Positions 7,656 through 15,782 of a DNA stretch of 20,528 nucleotides are shown in pieces. How positions within the stretch are numbered: the first letter of the stretch is position 1; the number at the start of each line of letters is the position of its first letter. Under the pieces are notes generated by a model. The model was not told where the DNA came from, searched no databases, and worked only from the letters and a program-made list of their open reading frames with translations. A program made the translations under genes and the position numbers. The stretch comes from an uncultured Flavobacteriaceae bacterium (lineage in GTDB: Bacteria; Bacteroidota; Bacteroidia; Flavobacteriales; Flavobacteriaceae): NCBI GenBank assembly GCA_937901915.1, contig CALGUD010000103.1, forward strand, positions 1 to 20,528, given 5' to 3'.

Positions 7656-8406
7656 AAGTTTCTTGTATAGATTTTGTTAGGAGTTTATATATTTCGTTAT
7701 ATTTTTTATTTTTTAATTGGGCTGTATGCATTTCAATAGTTTGAAGGTCATTTCTCTTTGCAGGGCCTGTTTGTGCTTCTACGGGATCCAAATTTATGAT
7801 CTTTTCTGCAGTTTCCTTAATTAAGGGCTGAAGTATTTTAAATGTTATATTATTTTCTTTACAAATCTCATTTCCTATGTGGTACATGTGGTTTACAAAA
7901 TTATTAACAAAAACAGCTGCAAGGTGCAAAGATTTTCTTTGATCCGAATTAACTTCATACACATTGCCTGAAATAGATTTTGCTAGTGTTTCAATATATT
8001 TTAGATCCTCTATGTTTTCGGCTTCAATACAAATTGGAATAGTGTAAAAATCGACTTTTTTACCTTTTGAAAAGGTTTGTAGCGGGTAAAACACGCCCCT
8101 TCTGTTAGTATCAATTAAACTGTCAATGGGAATGCTTCCGGAAGTATGCACAACCAACTTGTTTTTAAAAGGAAGCTTTCCTGAAATGTTAGCAACAGCA
8201 TCATCTTTTACACAAATAATATAAATATCCGCCTCCTTAAGTTCAGAGAACTGATCAGTTACCTGAGTAACAGCAGGATCAATAAAATTAACAGCATAAA
8301 TATTTCTGTTATAAACCTGTGTAACCCTTGTCTTTTCATTTTTTGAAAAGGCATTGTAAAGATGCAAAGCCACATTTCCGGCACCTATTATTACAATTTT
8401 TATCAT
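7636..8406 (-). CDS. Rossmann-like/DUF2520 protein
   Basis: This 256-residue cytoplasmic protein starts with a dinucleotide-binding motif (IVIIGAGNVALHL, residues 4-16). The Rossmann domain is of the F420-dependent/ProC-like type, to about residue 125. The C-terminal helical DUF2520 domain contains LHLAAVFVNNFVNHM and the conserved QTGPAKRND. It is likely an NAD(P)-dependent oxidoreductase, but I know of no established reaction. It leads the operon with kdsC (20-nt overlap) and maf. The start codon lies only 4 nt beyond a TAnnTTTG -7 element, which predicts an mRNA with almost no leader. Confidence 0.88.
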   Translation of the reverse strand: MIKIVIIGAGNVALHLYNAFSKNEKTRVTQVYNRNIYAVNFIDPAVTQVTDQFSELKEADIYIICVKDDAVANISGKLPFKNKLVVHTSGSIPIDSLIDTNRRGVFYPLQTFSKGKKVDFYTIPICIEAENIEDLKYIETLAKSISGNVYEVNSDQRKSLHLAAVFVNNFVNHMYHIGNEICKENNITFKILQPLIKETAEKIINLDPVEAQTGPAKRNDLQTIEMHTAQLKNKKYNEIYKLLTKSIQETYGRKEL

Positions 8407-8410
8407 GGAA

Positions 8411-8418
8411 CAAATATA
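8411..8418 (-). promoter_or_regulatory. -7 element immediately before the DUF2520 start
   Basis: TATATTTG on the minus strand matches the TAnnTTTG consensus. It ends 4 nt before the ATG at 8406. Transcription in this group starts a few nt beyond the -7 box, so the transcript should begin at or next to the start codon. Confidence 0.65.
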
Positions 8419-8473
8419 AAGAGATCTTCATAAGTTCATGAGAATTATCATAATTTAAAGAAGCGGAATACAC

Positions 8474-8481
8474 TATTTTTG
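8474..8481 (+). promoter_or_regulatory. -7 element immediately before the truncated haemoglobin start
   Basis: TATTTTTG matches TAnnTTTG and ends 6 nt before the ATG at 8488. A possible in-frame TTG start at 8479 lies inside this element and so would not be on the mRNA, which decides the start in favour of 8488. The expected transcript is leaderless or nearly so. Confidence 0.65.
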
Positions 8482-8487
8482 CCGTAT

Positions 8488-8880
8488 ATGGATAAAAAGA
8501 GTATAACAACCAGGGAAGATGTTTATTTGTTGGTAACCAGTTTTTATGATAAGATAAAACAGGATAACTTACTGGGTCCAATTTTTAATGGTATTATTGA
8601 AGACTGGGACACACATCTGGAGCATTTAACCGATTTTTGGTGCAGTCAGTTGTTTATTGAAAGAAATTACCATGGAAATCCTATTACAGCGCACAGAAAG
8701 GTTGATGCTTATATGAGCCATACACTCAATGAAATGCATTTTGGTGTTTGGTTGAATCTTTGGATACAAACATTGGATGAACTATTTGAAGGCGACAATG
8801 TATTTATTCTTAAAAACCGAGCCCGGAAAATGGCTTCATTCATTCATATTGATATTTTTAAACAACGTCCTGAAGTTTAG
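8488..8880 (+). CDS. Group III truncated haemoglobin
   Basis: This is a 130-residue 2-on-2 globin. It has the B-helix Tyr in SFYDKIKQDNLLGPIF, the WDTHLEHLTDFW E-helix segment, and the YHGNPITAH segment. A proximal-His candidate lies in MHFGVWLNLW. These features and the length fit TrHb group III (Campylobacter Ctb-like), which binds oxygen or nitric oxide and is linked to microaerobic or nitrosative-stress responses. I chose the ATG at 8488 because the alternative TTG at 8479 is part of the promoter -7 box. It is divergent from the DUF2520 operon and lies 112 nt upstream of ccsBA. A separate -7 element before ccsBA suggests the two are transcribed independently. Confidence 0.9.
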   Translation: MDKKSITTREDVYLLVTSFYDKIKQDNLLGPIFNGIIEDWDTHLEHLTDFWCSQLFIERNYHGNPITAHRKVDAYMSHTLNEMHFGVWLNLWIQTLDELFEGDNVFILKNRARKMASFIHIDIFKQRPEV

Positions 8881-8945
8881 TGAATAATTAACAAATTATT
8901 AGATTTTAAAGTGCTTATAAAGATACAAAAGTCATAAAAAGGGCT

Positions 8946-8953
8946 TATTTTTG
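8946..8953 (+). promoter_or_regulatory. -7 promoter element of ccsBA
   Basis: TATTTTTG matches TAnnTTTG, 39 nt upstream of the ccsBA start codon. No clear -33 TTG is visible at the expected distance. Confidence 0.6.
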
Positions 8954-8992
8954 CGTCCTGAAATAGGTTTCGTAATGTTTTAGAACTTCATA

Positions 8993-11900
8993 ATGACAGA
9001 GACACTTAAAAAAATATTTTTTTCTACACGATTAACAGCCGTTTTATTTATCGTTTTTGCAACTGCCATGGCATTTGGTACTTTTATCGAAAGCTGGTAC
9101 AGTACAGAAACTGCAAGGATTTGGATATACAACGCCACGTGGTTTGAAGCCATCATGGTATTTTTTGTTATTAATTTTTCAGGTAATATTTTCAGGTACA
9201 GGCTATACAGAAAAGAGAAGTGGGCGGTCTTATTGTTGCACTTATCATTTGTTTTAATCCTTGTAGGTGCTTTTGTTACACGGTATATTAGTTATGAAGG
9301 TATGATGCCTATTCGTGAAGGTGTTACAGAGAATACATTTCTTTCTGAAAAAACATTTTTAACTGTGTATGTAGATGGTGAAATTGAAGGTGAGATGAAA
9401 CGTAAAGTGCTTCAGGAGGATATTCTGGTTACCGAACAAGCCATAAAATCTTCTTTACCCTGGAAAACAGATTTTAACGGACAACCGTTAAAGATTGAAT
9501 ATGCGGGGTTTATTGACGGGGCCGAAGAAGGCCTGATCGAAGATGAAGACGGAGAAGAATATTTAAAAATTGTGGAGGCAGGAGATGGAGCTCGCCATGA
9601 TCATTACCTTTTAAATGGTGGCGTATCGAACATTCATAATATACTTTTTGCATTAAATAAGCCAACAGATGGGGCTATAAATATTTCTACAACAGATTCC
9701 GTATATACCATTCAATCACCTTTTGAAGGTACGTATATGCGAATGGCAGATCAATTACAGGGAGAATTAATTAAAGATAGCATCCAGCCCCTTATGTTGC
9801 GTTCATTATACAATACAGCAGGGATGCAATTTGTTTTTCCCGATGAATTAATAAAAGGCAGGTTTGATGTCATTAAAGTTGAAAAGAAGGAAAATGATAC
9901 CCAGGATGCAATTCTATTAAATGTTACTGCCAATGAAGAAACAAAACAAATTACAATATTAGGCAGCAAAGGAGTTACAAATCCCCCTGAACAATTACAG
10001 GTAGGAGGGCTGGACTTCAGTATTAATTATGGTTCATTAACCTATGAACTCCCTTTTAGTATAAAATTAAATGACTTTATTGCTGAAAAATACCCTGGAA
10101 CCGAGAAAGGATATTCTTCTTTTAAAAGTAAAGTGACAGTGATTGATGAACGACCGTTTGATTATGATATTTATATGAACCATATACTAGACCATAAAGG
10201 GTACCGTTTTTTTCAATCTTCTTTTCATCCTGATGAAAAAGGGACGATTTTATCTGTAAACCACGATTTCTGGGGAACCTGGATCACTTATATTGGATAT
10301 TTTCTATTATATGCAGGGCTCATGGGTATTATGTTTTTTGGTGATACACGATTTAAAAAACTAGGTGAAATGTTAGAGAAAGTCAGAGCTAAAAAGACAA
10401 AACTAACAACTATTATTTTATTGCTGCTGAGTATAAATGCTTTCTCTCAGGAAAATCATGTGCACTCCGAAAACGATGGACATGGACATCAAAATACAGC
10501 CCCCCCAACCAGTGAGTTTATTGATTCCCTCATAAATGAAACGCGCGTATCTAAAGAACATGCCGCTAAATTCGGGGAGCTGATTATTCAGGATAATGGC
10601 AGAATGAAACCCATAAATACCTTTGCTTCCGAGCTTTTACGAAAAATGAGTAAAAGTGACACATACAAAGATATGGATGCCAACCAGTTCTTATTGTCGG
10701 TACTGCAAAATCCTTTGGCATGGTATTATGCAGATTTTATGCATATGAAAAAAGGTAATGATAGTTTAAGAAAGATAATAGGGGTAGATGAAGATGCAGA
10801 ATATATAAAAGTTATTGATTTTTTTGATAAACAGGGCATAAATAAAATAGAACCTTACCTGGACGAGGCTTACGCAACAAATACTCCCAATCAGTTTCAA
10901 AAGGATTTCAAGAATGCTTACGAAAGGTTATGGTTGTTTAATAATGCACAATCAGGCGAAATATTAAGGATATACCCTTTGCCTGATGATGAAAATAACA
11001 AATGGATATCTTCTGTTGATTTACAAAAAGAAAGAGTAAATATAAAAGATTCTCTCTATGATAATTTTATTAAAGTTTCAATCCCTGTTTATTTAAGGGC
11101 CTTACATAAAGGCAAAGAAACAGGTGATTATAGTGAAGCTGAGACTTTATTGGAAGGTTTTAAAAGAAATCAGCATAATTATGCGTCCGATATACTCCCT
11201 TCAGAGAAGAGGATAAAGGCTGAAGTTCTTTACAACAAGTATGACATATTTAAAAAATTATATAGCTGGTACCTCTACGCCGGTGCCTTAATGTTTTTGT
11301 TGCTCATTATCCAGATTTTTATGGATAGGAAATGGATAGGGATTTCTGTAAATACATTCAAATACATTATTATAGGATTATTTATTTTGCATACCCTCGG
11401 GTTAATAGTAAGGTGGTATGTAAGTGGCCATGCCCCGTGGAGTGATGCATACGAAAGTATGATCTATGTTGCGTGGGCTACAATGGGCATGGGGCTTCTT
11501 TTTGCAAGAAAATCAGATTTAACGGTGGCATCAACGGCATTTGTAGCAGCTATGATTTTGATGATTGCGCACTGGCAATGGATGGATCCGGCGATTGCTA
11601 ACCTGGTACCAGTTTTAAACAGCTACTGGCTCATGGTTCATGTATCAATTATTGTGGGCAGTTACGGTCCTTTTACGTTGGGCATGATACTGGGAATTGT
11701 ATCTTTATTGTTAATGATACTTACAACAGAGAAAAATAAGGCTAAAATGGACCTCAATATTAAAGAGTTAACCATTGTAACCGAATTAGCACTCACCGTA
11801 GGCCTCGTAATGCTTACTATCGGTAATTTTCTGGGTGGACAATGGGCCAATGAAAGTTGGGGCCGCTATTGGGGGTGGGACCCAAAAGAAACCTGGGCAT

Positions 11901-12172
11901 TAATCAGTATTATGATTTATGCTTTTGTTTTACATATGCGCCTTATTCCGGGATTAAGGAGCCGCTGGACATTTAACTTCTTTGCGATAGCTGCTTATGC
12001 TTCTATTATGATGACCTATTTTGGCGTGAATTTTTATTTAGTCGGATTACATAGTTATGCCAGTGGTGATAAAATAATAACACCCACTTTTGTATGGTAT
12101 TCTGTGGTTATAATACTGATTTTAGGAGCTGTCAGTTACTGGAGATACAAAATTAATTATCAAAAAGGCTAG
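8993..12172 (+). CDS. ccsBA: Fused cytochrome c biogenesis protein CcsBA (System II)
   Basis: This 1059-residue inner-membrane protein exports haem and attaches it to apocytochromes c in the periplasm. The N-terminal third is ResB/CcsB-like, with membrane spans near residues 11-30, 48-65 and 78-98 and a large periplasmic domain. The C-terminal 300 residues are CcsA, with the haem-handling WWD motif (WGRYWGWDPKETW, about residues 955-967) and conserved His residues in LMVHVSII and VGLHSYASG. Between the two lies a hydrophobic segment resembling a signal peptide (ends NAFSQ) followed by a His-rich stretch (HVHSENDGHGH, about residue 486). The fused form of about 1050 residues is normal in Bacteroidetes. 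Its 3' end overlaps the convergent HTH gene by 20 nt. Confidence 0.95.
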   Translation: MTETLKKIFFSTRLTAVLFIVFATAMAFGTFIESWYSTETARIWIYNATWFEAIMVFFVINFSGNIFRYRLYRKEKWAVLLLHLSFVLILVGAFVTRYISYEGMMPIREGVTENTFLSEKTFLTVYVDGEIEGEMKRKVLQEDILVTEQAIKSSLPWKTDFNGQPLKIEYAGFIDGAEEGLIEDEDGEEYLKIVEAGDGARHDHYLLNGGVSNIHNILFALNKPTDGAINISTTDSVYTIQSPFEGTYMRMADQLQGELIKDSIQPLMLRSLYNTAGMQFVFPDELIKGRFDVIKVEKKENDTQDAILLNVTANEETKQITILGSKGVTNPPEQLQVGGLDFSINYGSLTYELPFSIKLNDFIAEKYPGTEKGYSSFKSKVTVIDERPFDYDIYMNHILDHKGYRFFQSSFHPDEKGTILSVNHDFWGTWITYIGYFLLYAGLMGIMFFGDTRFKKLGEMLEKVRAKKTKLTTIILLLLSINAFSQENHVHSENDGHGHQNTAPPTSEFIDSLINETRVSKEHAAKFGELIIQDNGRMKPINTFASELLRKMSKSDTYKDMDANQFLLSVLQNPLAWYYADFMHMKKGNDSLRKIIGVDEDAEYIKVIDFFDKQGINKIEPYLDEAYATNTPNQFQKDFKNAYERLWLFNNAQSGEILRIYPLPDDENNKWISSVDLQKERVNIKDSLYDNFIKVSIPVYLRALHKGKETGDYSEAETLLEGFKRNQHNYASDILPSEKRIKAEVLYNKYDIFKKLYSWYLYAGALMFLLLIIQIFMDRKWIGISVNTFKYIIIGLFILHTLGLIVRWYVSGHAPWSDAYESMIYVAWATMGMGLLFARKSDLTVASTAFVAAMILMIAHWQWMDPAIANLVPVLNSYWLMVHVSIIVGSYGPFTLGMILGIVSLLLMILTTEKNKAKMDLNIKELTIVTELALTVGLVMLTIGNFLGGQWANESWGRYWGWDPKETWALISIMIYAFVLHMRLIPGLRSRWTFNFFAIAAYASIMMTYFGVNFYLVGLHSYASGDKIITPTFVWYSVVIILILGAVSYWRYKINYQKG

Positions 12173-12578
12173 GGGGGTAATTTAAATTATCCTTTTTAAA
12201 ATCCTGTGTTTTATTTTGCTTAGAAAGTATTTCTTCAATAATATTTAATCTTTTCTCAGTGATATTGTGTTGTTGATCTGTGTCTTCACCTTCTATATTT
12301 AAATCTTTGTCAGACAGTCCTAATATGCTTCTTTGAGAAATAGCTTCACTAATGGTTAAAACCGGCTCTCCTTTCCCGTCTTTAAGATACATGAAGTTAA
12401 CCTGAGGGTACTTTTTAATAAAAAACATAATGAAGTCTATATCCATAGACTCTTTCCCTTTTAATATGTTATAGATAATGGAGGGACTTTTATAGTCCAA
12501 TGACAGGGCCAGGTTAGGTGGGTCAATATCCAACTTTTCAAGCACAATTTTCAGCCTTTCGGGGTCAGTAGTTTGCAT
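12153..12578 (-). CDS. Small HTH (XRE/phage-repressor-like) regulator
   Basis: This 141-residue cytoplasmic protein has an N-terminal helix-turn-helix of the lambda-repressor type (about residues 5-75). The segment LALSLDYKSPSIIYNILKGK fits helices 2-3, and NFMYLKDGKGEPVL matches the end of that domain in many Bacteroidetes XRE-like proteins. The rest is polar and probably flexible, with a short helix (KRLNIIEEILSKQ). It is tail-to-tail with ccsBA (20-nt overlap) and divergent from the MATE exporter gene. It may control itself and that exporter through the palindromes at 12607-12617 or 12691-12707. That link is inference from position only. Confidence 0.7.
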   Translation of the reverse strand: MQTTDPERLKIVLEKLDIDPPNLALSLDYKSPSIIYNILKGKESMDIDFIMFFIKKYPQVNFMYLKDGKGEPVLTISEAISQRSILGLSDKDLNIEGEDTDQQHNITEKRLNIIEEILSKQNKTQDFKKDNLNYPPSLFDN

Positions 12579-12606
12579 ATTAGTTTATTAGAGGGTACTA
12601 TAACAA

Positions 12607-12617
12607 TTAACGGTTAA
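12607..12617. promoter_or_regulatory. 11-bp palindrome upstream of the HTH gene
   Basis: TTAACGGTTAA is a perfect dyad (5-1-5), centred about 34 nt upstream of the HTH start codon. It is a possible autoregulatory operator, but short enough to be chance in AT-rich DNA. Confidence 0.3.
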
Positions 12618-12690
12618 CTTGAAAATTTGGTATCTAAATTTAAGAAATGTTTTCATTGTTTTTTGATATTTAAAAAAAAAGAATGAAATT

Positions 12691-12707
12691 TACTTCATTA
12701 TGAAGTA
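12691..12707. promoter_or_regulatory. 17-bp perfect palindrome, candidate operator
   Basis: TACTTCATTATGAAGTA is a perfect 8-1-8 dyad. It lies in the divergent intergenic region between the HTH regulator and the MATE exporter, about 106 nt upstream of the exporter start. AATGAA at 12682-12687 with TTCATT at 12694-12699 forms a second, overlapping half-site pair. The position and symmetry suit a dimeric repressor. Confidence 0.5.
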
Positions 12708-12812
12708 CACAGAATTATATAAAGCCTCGTTTTTAAAGAGATAATCAATTATGTTATTTAATTGTTATTATCCTATTTAACATTTTTTATAAAAAAGTAT
12801 AATTCTGTAACA

Positions 12813-14213
12813 ATGAAACTTCCATCCATAAAAACCTTAATACATTATTTTAAAGTCTCCCTATCCGAGAAAGAAACTGATTTTACTTCTGGGAGTATCC
12901 GAAAAGCCGTATTTCTACTTTCAGTGCCCATGATTTTAGAAATGCTCATGGAATCTATTTTTGCCCTGGTGGATATTGCCTTTGTTTCTATGGTAAGTGT
13001 AAATGCCGTTGCAACCATCGGACTTACAGAGTCTGTTATTACATTGGTTTACGCCATCGCCATTGGCTTAAGTATGGCAGCTACAGCAGTTGTTGCCCGT
13101 CGCATAGGGGAAAAAGATAACAAAGGAGCTAATGAAGCAGCTGTGCAGGTTATCATTGTAGGATGTATAACAGCAATAATAGTGGGAATAATAGGGGTTC
13201 TCTTTCCCAAAGAAATTTTAAGCCTTATGGGAGGTGAACCAGACTTAATTGAAGAAGGGTACAGGTATACTCAAATCCTTATTGGCGGTAACATAACTAT
13301 TTTCTTATTGTTTCTAATAAATGCTATTTTTCGAGGTGCAGGAGATGCGTCTGTTGCCATGTGGGTATTGGTTATCGCTAATGCACTGAATATAATATTA
13401 GATCCGATTTTTATTTTTGGATGGGGACCTGTAAAAGCATATGGTGTAGAAGGTGCGGCAATTGCAACTACAATAGGTAGAGGCACAGCCGTTATAATTC
13501 AACTGTTTATCTTGTTCTATGGTTGGAGTAAAATAAAAATTACAATTCGGGATATTGTTTTCAGGGCTAAAGTCATGATCAATATTATAAGAATCTCCTT
13601 AGGGGGTATTGGTCAATTCTTAATAGGCACAACCAGTTGGCTGTTTTTAATGAGGATTATGGCCGAATTTGGCAGTGAAGCACTTGCAGGTTATGTGATT
13701 GCTATCCGGGTGATGATGTTTACCCTAATGCCTTCCTGGGGAATGAGTAATGCTGCCGCTACACTAGTAGGTCAGAATCTTGGAGCAGGAAAACCCGACA
13801 GGGCAGAAAAATCGGTTTGGTTAACAAGCAAGTATAATGCATACTTTATGCTTTTGGTGTCCTTGATTTATTTATTCTTTGCCAAAAACATTATTGGATT
13901 GTTTAAAACTGAGCCGGATGTAATTTATTATGGGGCAATGGCATTACAAATTGTAGCCGTCGGATATGTACTTTATGCATATGGAATGGTAGTTACCCAG
14001 GCTTTTAATGGAGCCGGAGATACTAAAACACCTACAATTATTAACTTTTTTTGTTTTTGGTTATTTCAAATACCATTCGCATACCTCACAGCTTTGGTTT
14101 TTAATTTTGGACCTATTGGTGTTTTTCTGGCTATTACGCTAGCTGAAGTTCTTATTGCCATAATTGCAATTGTTTGGTTTAAAAGAGGGAAGTGGAAAAC
14201 AGTAAAAGTATAA
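12813..14213 (+). CDS. MATE family efflux transporter
   Basis: This is a 466-residue inner-membrane drug/sodium or drug/proton antiporter with about 12 spans in two related halves. Typical features are FLLSVPMILEMLMESIFALVD near the N-terminus, the GLSMAATAVVARRIGEKD loop, and AIFRGAGDA in the first half mirrored by QAFNGAGDTKTPT in the second. I start at the ATG at 12813. An upstream in-frame TTG at 12762 would add 17 residues, but it has no support and would stretch the soluble N-terminus unusually. It is divergent from the HTH regulator. The substrate is unknown. Confidence 0.9.
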   Translation: MKLPSIKTLIHYFKVSLSEKETDFTSGSIRKAVFLLSVPMILEMLMESIFALVDIAFVSMVSVNAVATIGLTESVITLVYAIAIGLSMAATAVVARRIGEKDNKGANEAAVQVIIVGCITAIIVGIIGVLFPKEILSLMGGEPDLIEEGYRYTQILIGGNITIFLLFLINAIFRGAGDASVAMWVLVIANALNIILDPIFIFGWGPVKAYGVEGAAIATTIGRGTAVIIQLFILFYGWSKIKITIRDIVFRAKVMINIIRISLGGIGQFLIGTTSWLFLMRIMAEFGSEALAGYVIAIRVMMFTLMPSWGMSNAAATLVGQNLGAGKPDRAEKSVWLTSKYNAYFMLLVSLIYLFFAKNIIGLFKTEPDVIYYGAMALQIVAVGYVLYAYGMVVTQAFNGAGDTKTPTIINFFCFWLFQIPFAYLTALVFNFGPIGVFLAITLAEVLIAIIAIVWFKRGKWKTVKV

Positions 14214-14258
14214 TTCAATTTTTAAGATATTTTAAGGATTTCTTTATATCATTTTACC

Positions 14259-14266
14259 TAATTTTG
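14259..14266 (+). promoter_or_regulatory. -7 promoter element of the peroxidase-aguB operon
   Basis: TAATTTTG matches TAnnTTTG, 20 nt upstream of the peroxidase start codon. No clear -33 box is seen. Confidence 0.55.
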
Positions 14267-14286
14267 AGTAACAATTAAAATACGAT

Positions 14287-14907
14287 ATGAAAAAATTATT
14301 TTTTTTAGTTATAGTGATCTCTTTTATTAGTTGTAAATCTGAGAAGGAACAAAAAAGCGAAGAAAATGAACTGGATAAAGTAGCAACTGTTACGGAATCT
14401 GAACCTGAAAACCTTATGGAAAAAGAACCTGAAACCATTTATCAGTTTAAAGTTGAAACACTTTCCGGTGAAGAATTTGATTTCTCGATGTTAAAAGGAA
14501 AAAAAATGATGATTGTAAATACTGCTAGCGAGTGTGGATTCACACCCCAGTATGAAAATTTACAAAAGCTTTATGACACTTATAAGGATGATAATTTTGT
14601 TATTGTAGGTTTTCCTGCTAATAATTTTAACTCTCAGGAGCCTGGAACCAATGAGGAGATTGCTGAATTTTGCAAAAAAAACTATGGTGTAACTTTCCCT
14701 ATGATGGATAAAGTATCGGTAAAAGGTGATGATACGCATGATGTATACCAGTTCTTAACTCAAAAAGTACGAAATGGCTATGAAGATTCTGAAGTTAGCT
14801 GGAATTTCCAAAAGTATTTAATTGATGAAAATGGCCGGCTTGTAAGGATGGTTGACTCAAAAACCTTACCCGATGATGAGTCAATTGTTAATTGGATTAA
14901 AGGATGA
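14287..14907 (+). CDS. Lipoprotein glutathione peroxidase-family protein
   Basis: This 206-residue protein has a lipoprotein signal (MKKLFFLVIVISFISC, with the lipidated Cys at 16), then an acidic linker to about residue 50 and a GPx-type thioredoxin-fold domain. The peroxidatic Cys is Cys83 in NTASECGFTPQ. A further Cys129 (AEFCKKNYG) could resolve the disulphide. Trp172 and Asn173 (SWNFQKYL) complete the usual active site. The Gln of the classical FPxNQF motif is Asn here (FPANNF, Asn113). It should reduce peroxides at the membrane with thioredoxin-type or low-molecular-weight thiol donors rather than glutathione. Its stop overlaps the aguB start (ATGA). Confidence 0.9.
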   Translation: MKKLFFLVIVISFISCKSEKEQKSEENELDKVATVTESEPENLMEKEPETIYQFKVETLSGEEFDFSMLKGKKMMIVNTASECGFTPQYENLQKLYDTYKDDNFVIVGFPANNFNSQEPGTNEEIAEFCKKNYGVTFPMMDKVSVKGDDTHDVYQFLTQKVRNGYEDSEVSWNFQKYLIDENGRLVRMVDSKTLPDDESIVNWIKG

Positions 14908-15779
14908 CTAAAATTAAAATAGGGATGGTACAAATGAGTTGTACCACAGATAAAGAAGAAAATTTAAAAAAAGCTATTAAAGGAATAAAAGAAGCTGCGC
15001 AAAAAGGAGCCCAAATAGTTTGTCTTCAGGAATTATTTACTTCATTATATTTTTGTGATGTAGAAAGTTATGATAATTTTTCACTTGCAGAATCTATTCC
15101 GGGATCAACAACAGAAACCCTTTCTTCAGTTGCTAAAGAAAATAATGTAGTTGTTATTGCTTCTCTTTTTGAAAAGCGTACACAGGGAATTTATCATAAT
15201 ACAACAGCTGTTTTGGATGCAGACGGAACCTATTTAGGAAAATACCGCAAAATGCATATCCCGGATGACCCTTCCTATTACGAAAAGTTCTATTTTACTC
15301 CCGGTGATTTGGGTTACAAGGTATTTAAAACCAAATATGCCACCATAGGTGTATTGATATGCTGGGATCAATGGTATCCGGAAGCTGCAAGGATAACTTC
15401 GCTTATGGGAGCCGAAATATTATTTTATCCTACTGCAATTGGATGGGCAACATCTCAGGATGAAGAAACCAATAGTGAGCAGTATAATGCCTGGCAAACT
15501 ATTCAGCGAAGCCATGCTGTAGCAAATGGAGTATATGTGGTAAGTGTGAATAGGGTGGGGTATGAACAGGAGGGAGCTATGAAATTCTGGGGAGGCTCTT
15601 TTATTTCCAATCCGTTTGGGAGCATACTTTGTAAAACTTCCCATGAAAACGAAGAAGTAATAGTACAGGAAATAGACACAGATAAGTCAGATACTTACAG
15701 AACGCATTGGCCATTCTTAAGAGACAGGCGGATTGATTCTTATCAGCCCATTACCAAACGATTCATAGATGAAGATTGA
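14904..15779 (+). CDS. aguB: N-carbamoylputrescine amidase
   Basis: This 291-residue cytoplasmic member of the nitrilase superfamily converts N-carbamoylputrescine to putrescine, CO2 and ammonia. The catalytic triad is visible as Glu43 (CLQELF), Lys116 (KYRKMHIPD) and Cys153 (LICWDQWYPE). The length and the NSEQYNAWQTIQRSHAVANG segment match AguB. It starts within the stop of the peroxidase gene (ATGA overlap). aguA, the preceding enzyme of the pathway, lies 468 nt downstream, separated only by an inserted four-helix-bundle gene. The C-terminus looks intact. Confidence 0.93.
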   Translation: MTKIKIGMVQMSCTTDKEENLKKAIKGIKEAAQKGAQIVCLQELFTSLYFCDVESYDNFSLAESIPGSTTETLSSVAKENNVVVIASLFEKRTQGIYHNTTAVLDADGTYLGKYRKMHIPDDPSYYEKFYFTPGDLGYKVFKTKYATIGVLICWDQWYPEAARITSLMGAEILFYPTAIGWATSQDEETNSEQYNAWQTIQRSHAVANGVYVVSVNRVGYEQEGAMKFWGGSFISNPFGSILCKTSHENEEVIVQEIDTDKSDTYRTHWPFLRDRRIDSYQPITKRFIDED

Positions 15780-15782
15780 GTT

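Noticed and set aside
8479..8487. TTG start extending the truncated haemoglobin by three residues
   Set aside because: The codon lies inside the TATTTTTG promoter box, so it would not be transcribed. The ATG at 8488 is used instead.
8993..12172. CcsB-CcsA fusion as a novel gene fusion
   Set aside because: Fused CcsBA of about this length is standard in Bacteroidetes and some other lineages.
12762..12812. TTG start extending the MATE exporter by 17 residues
   Set aside because: There is no ribosome-binding or promoter support, and the ATG at 12813 gives a normal MATE N-terminus.
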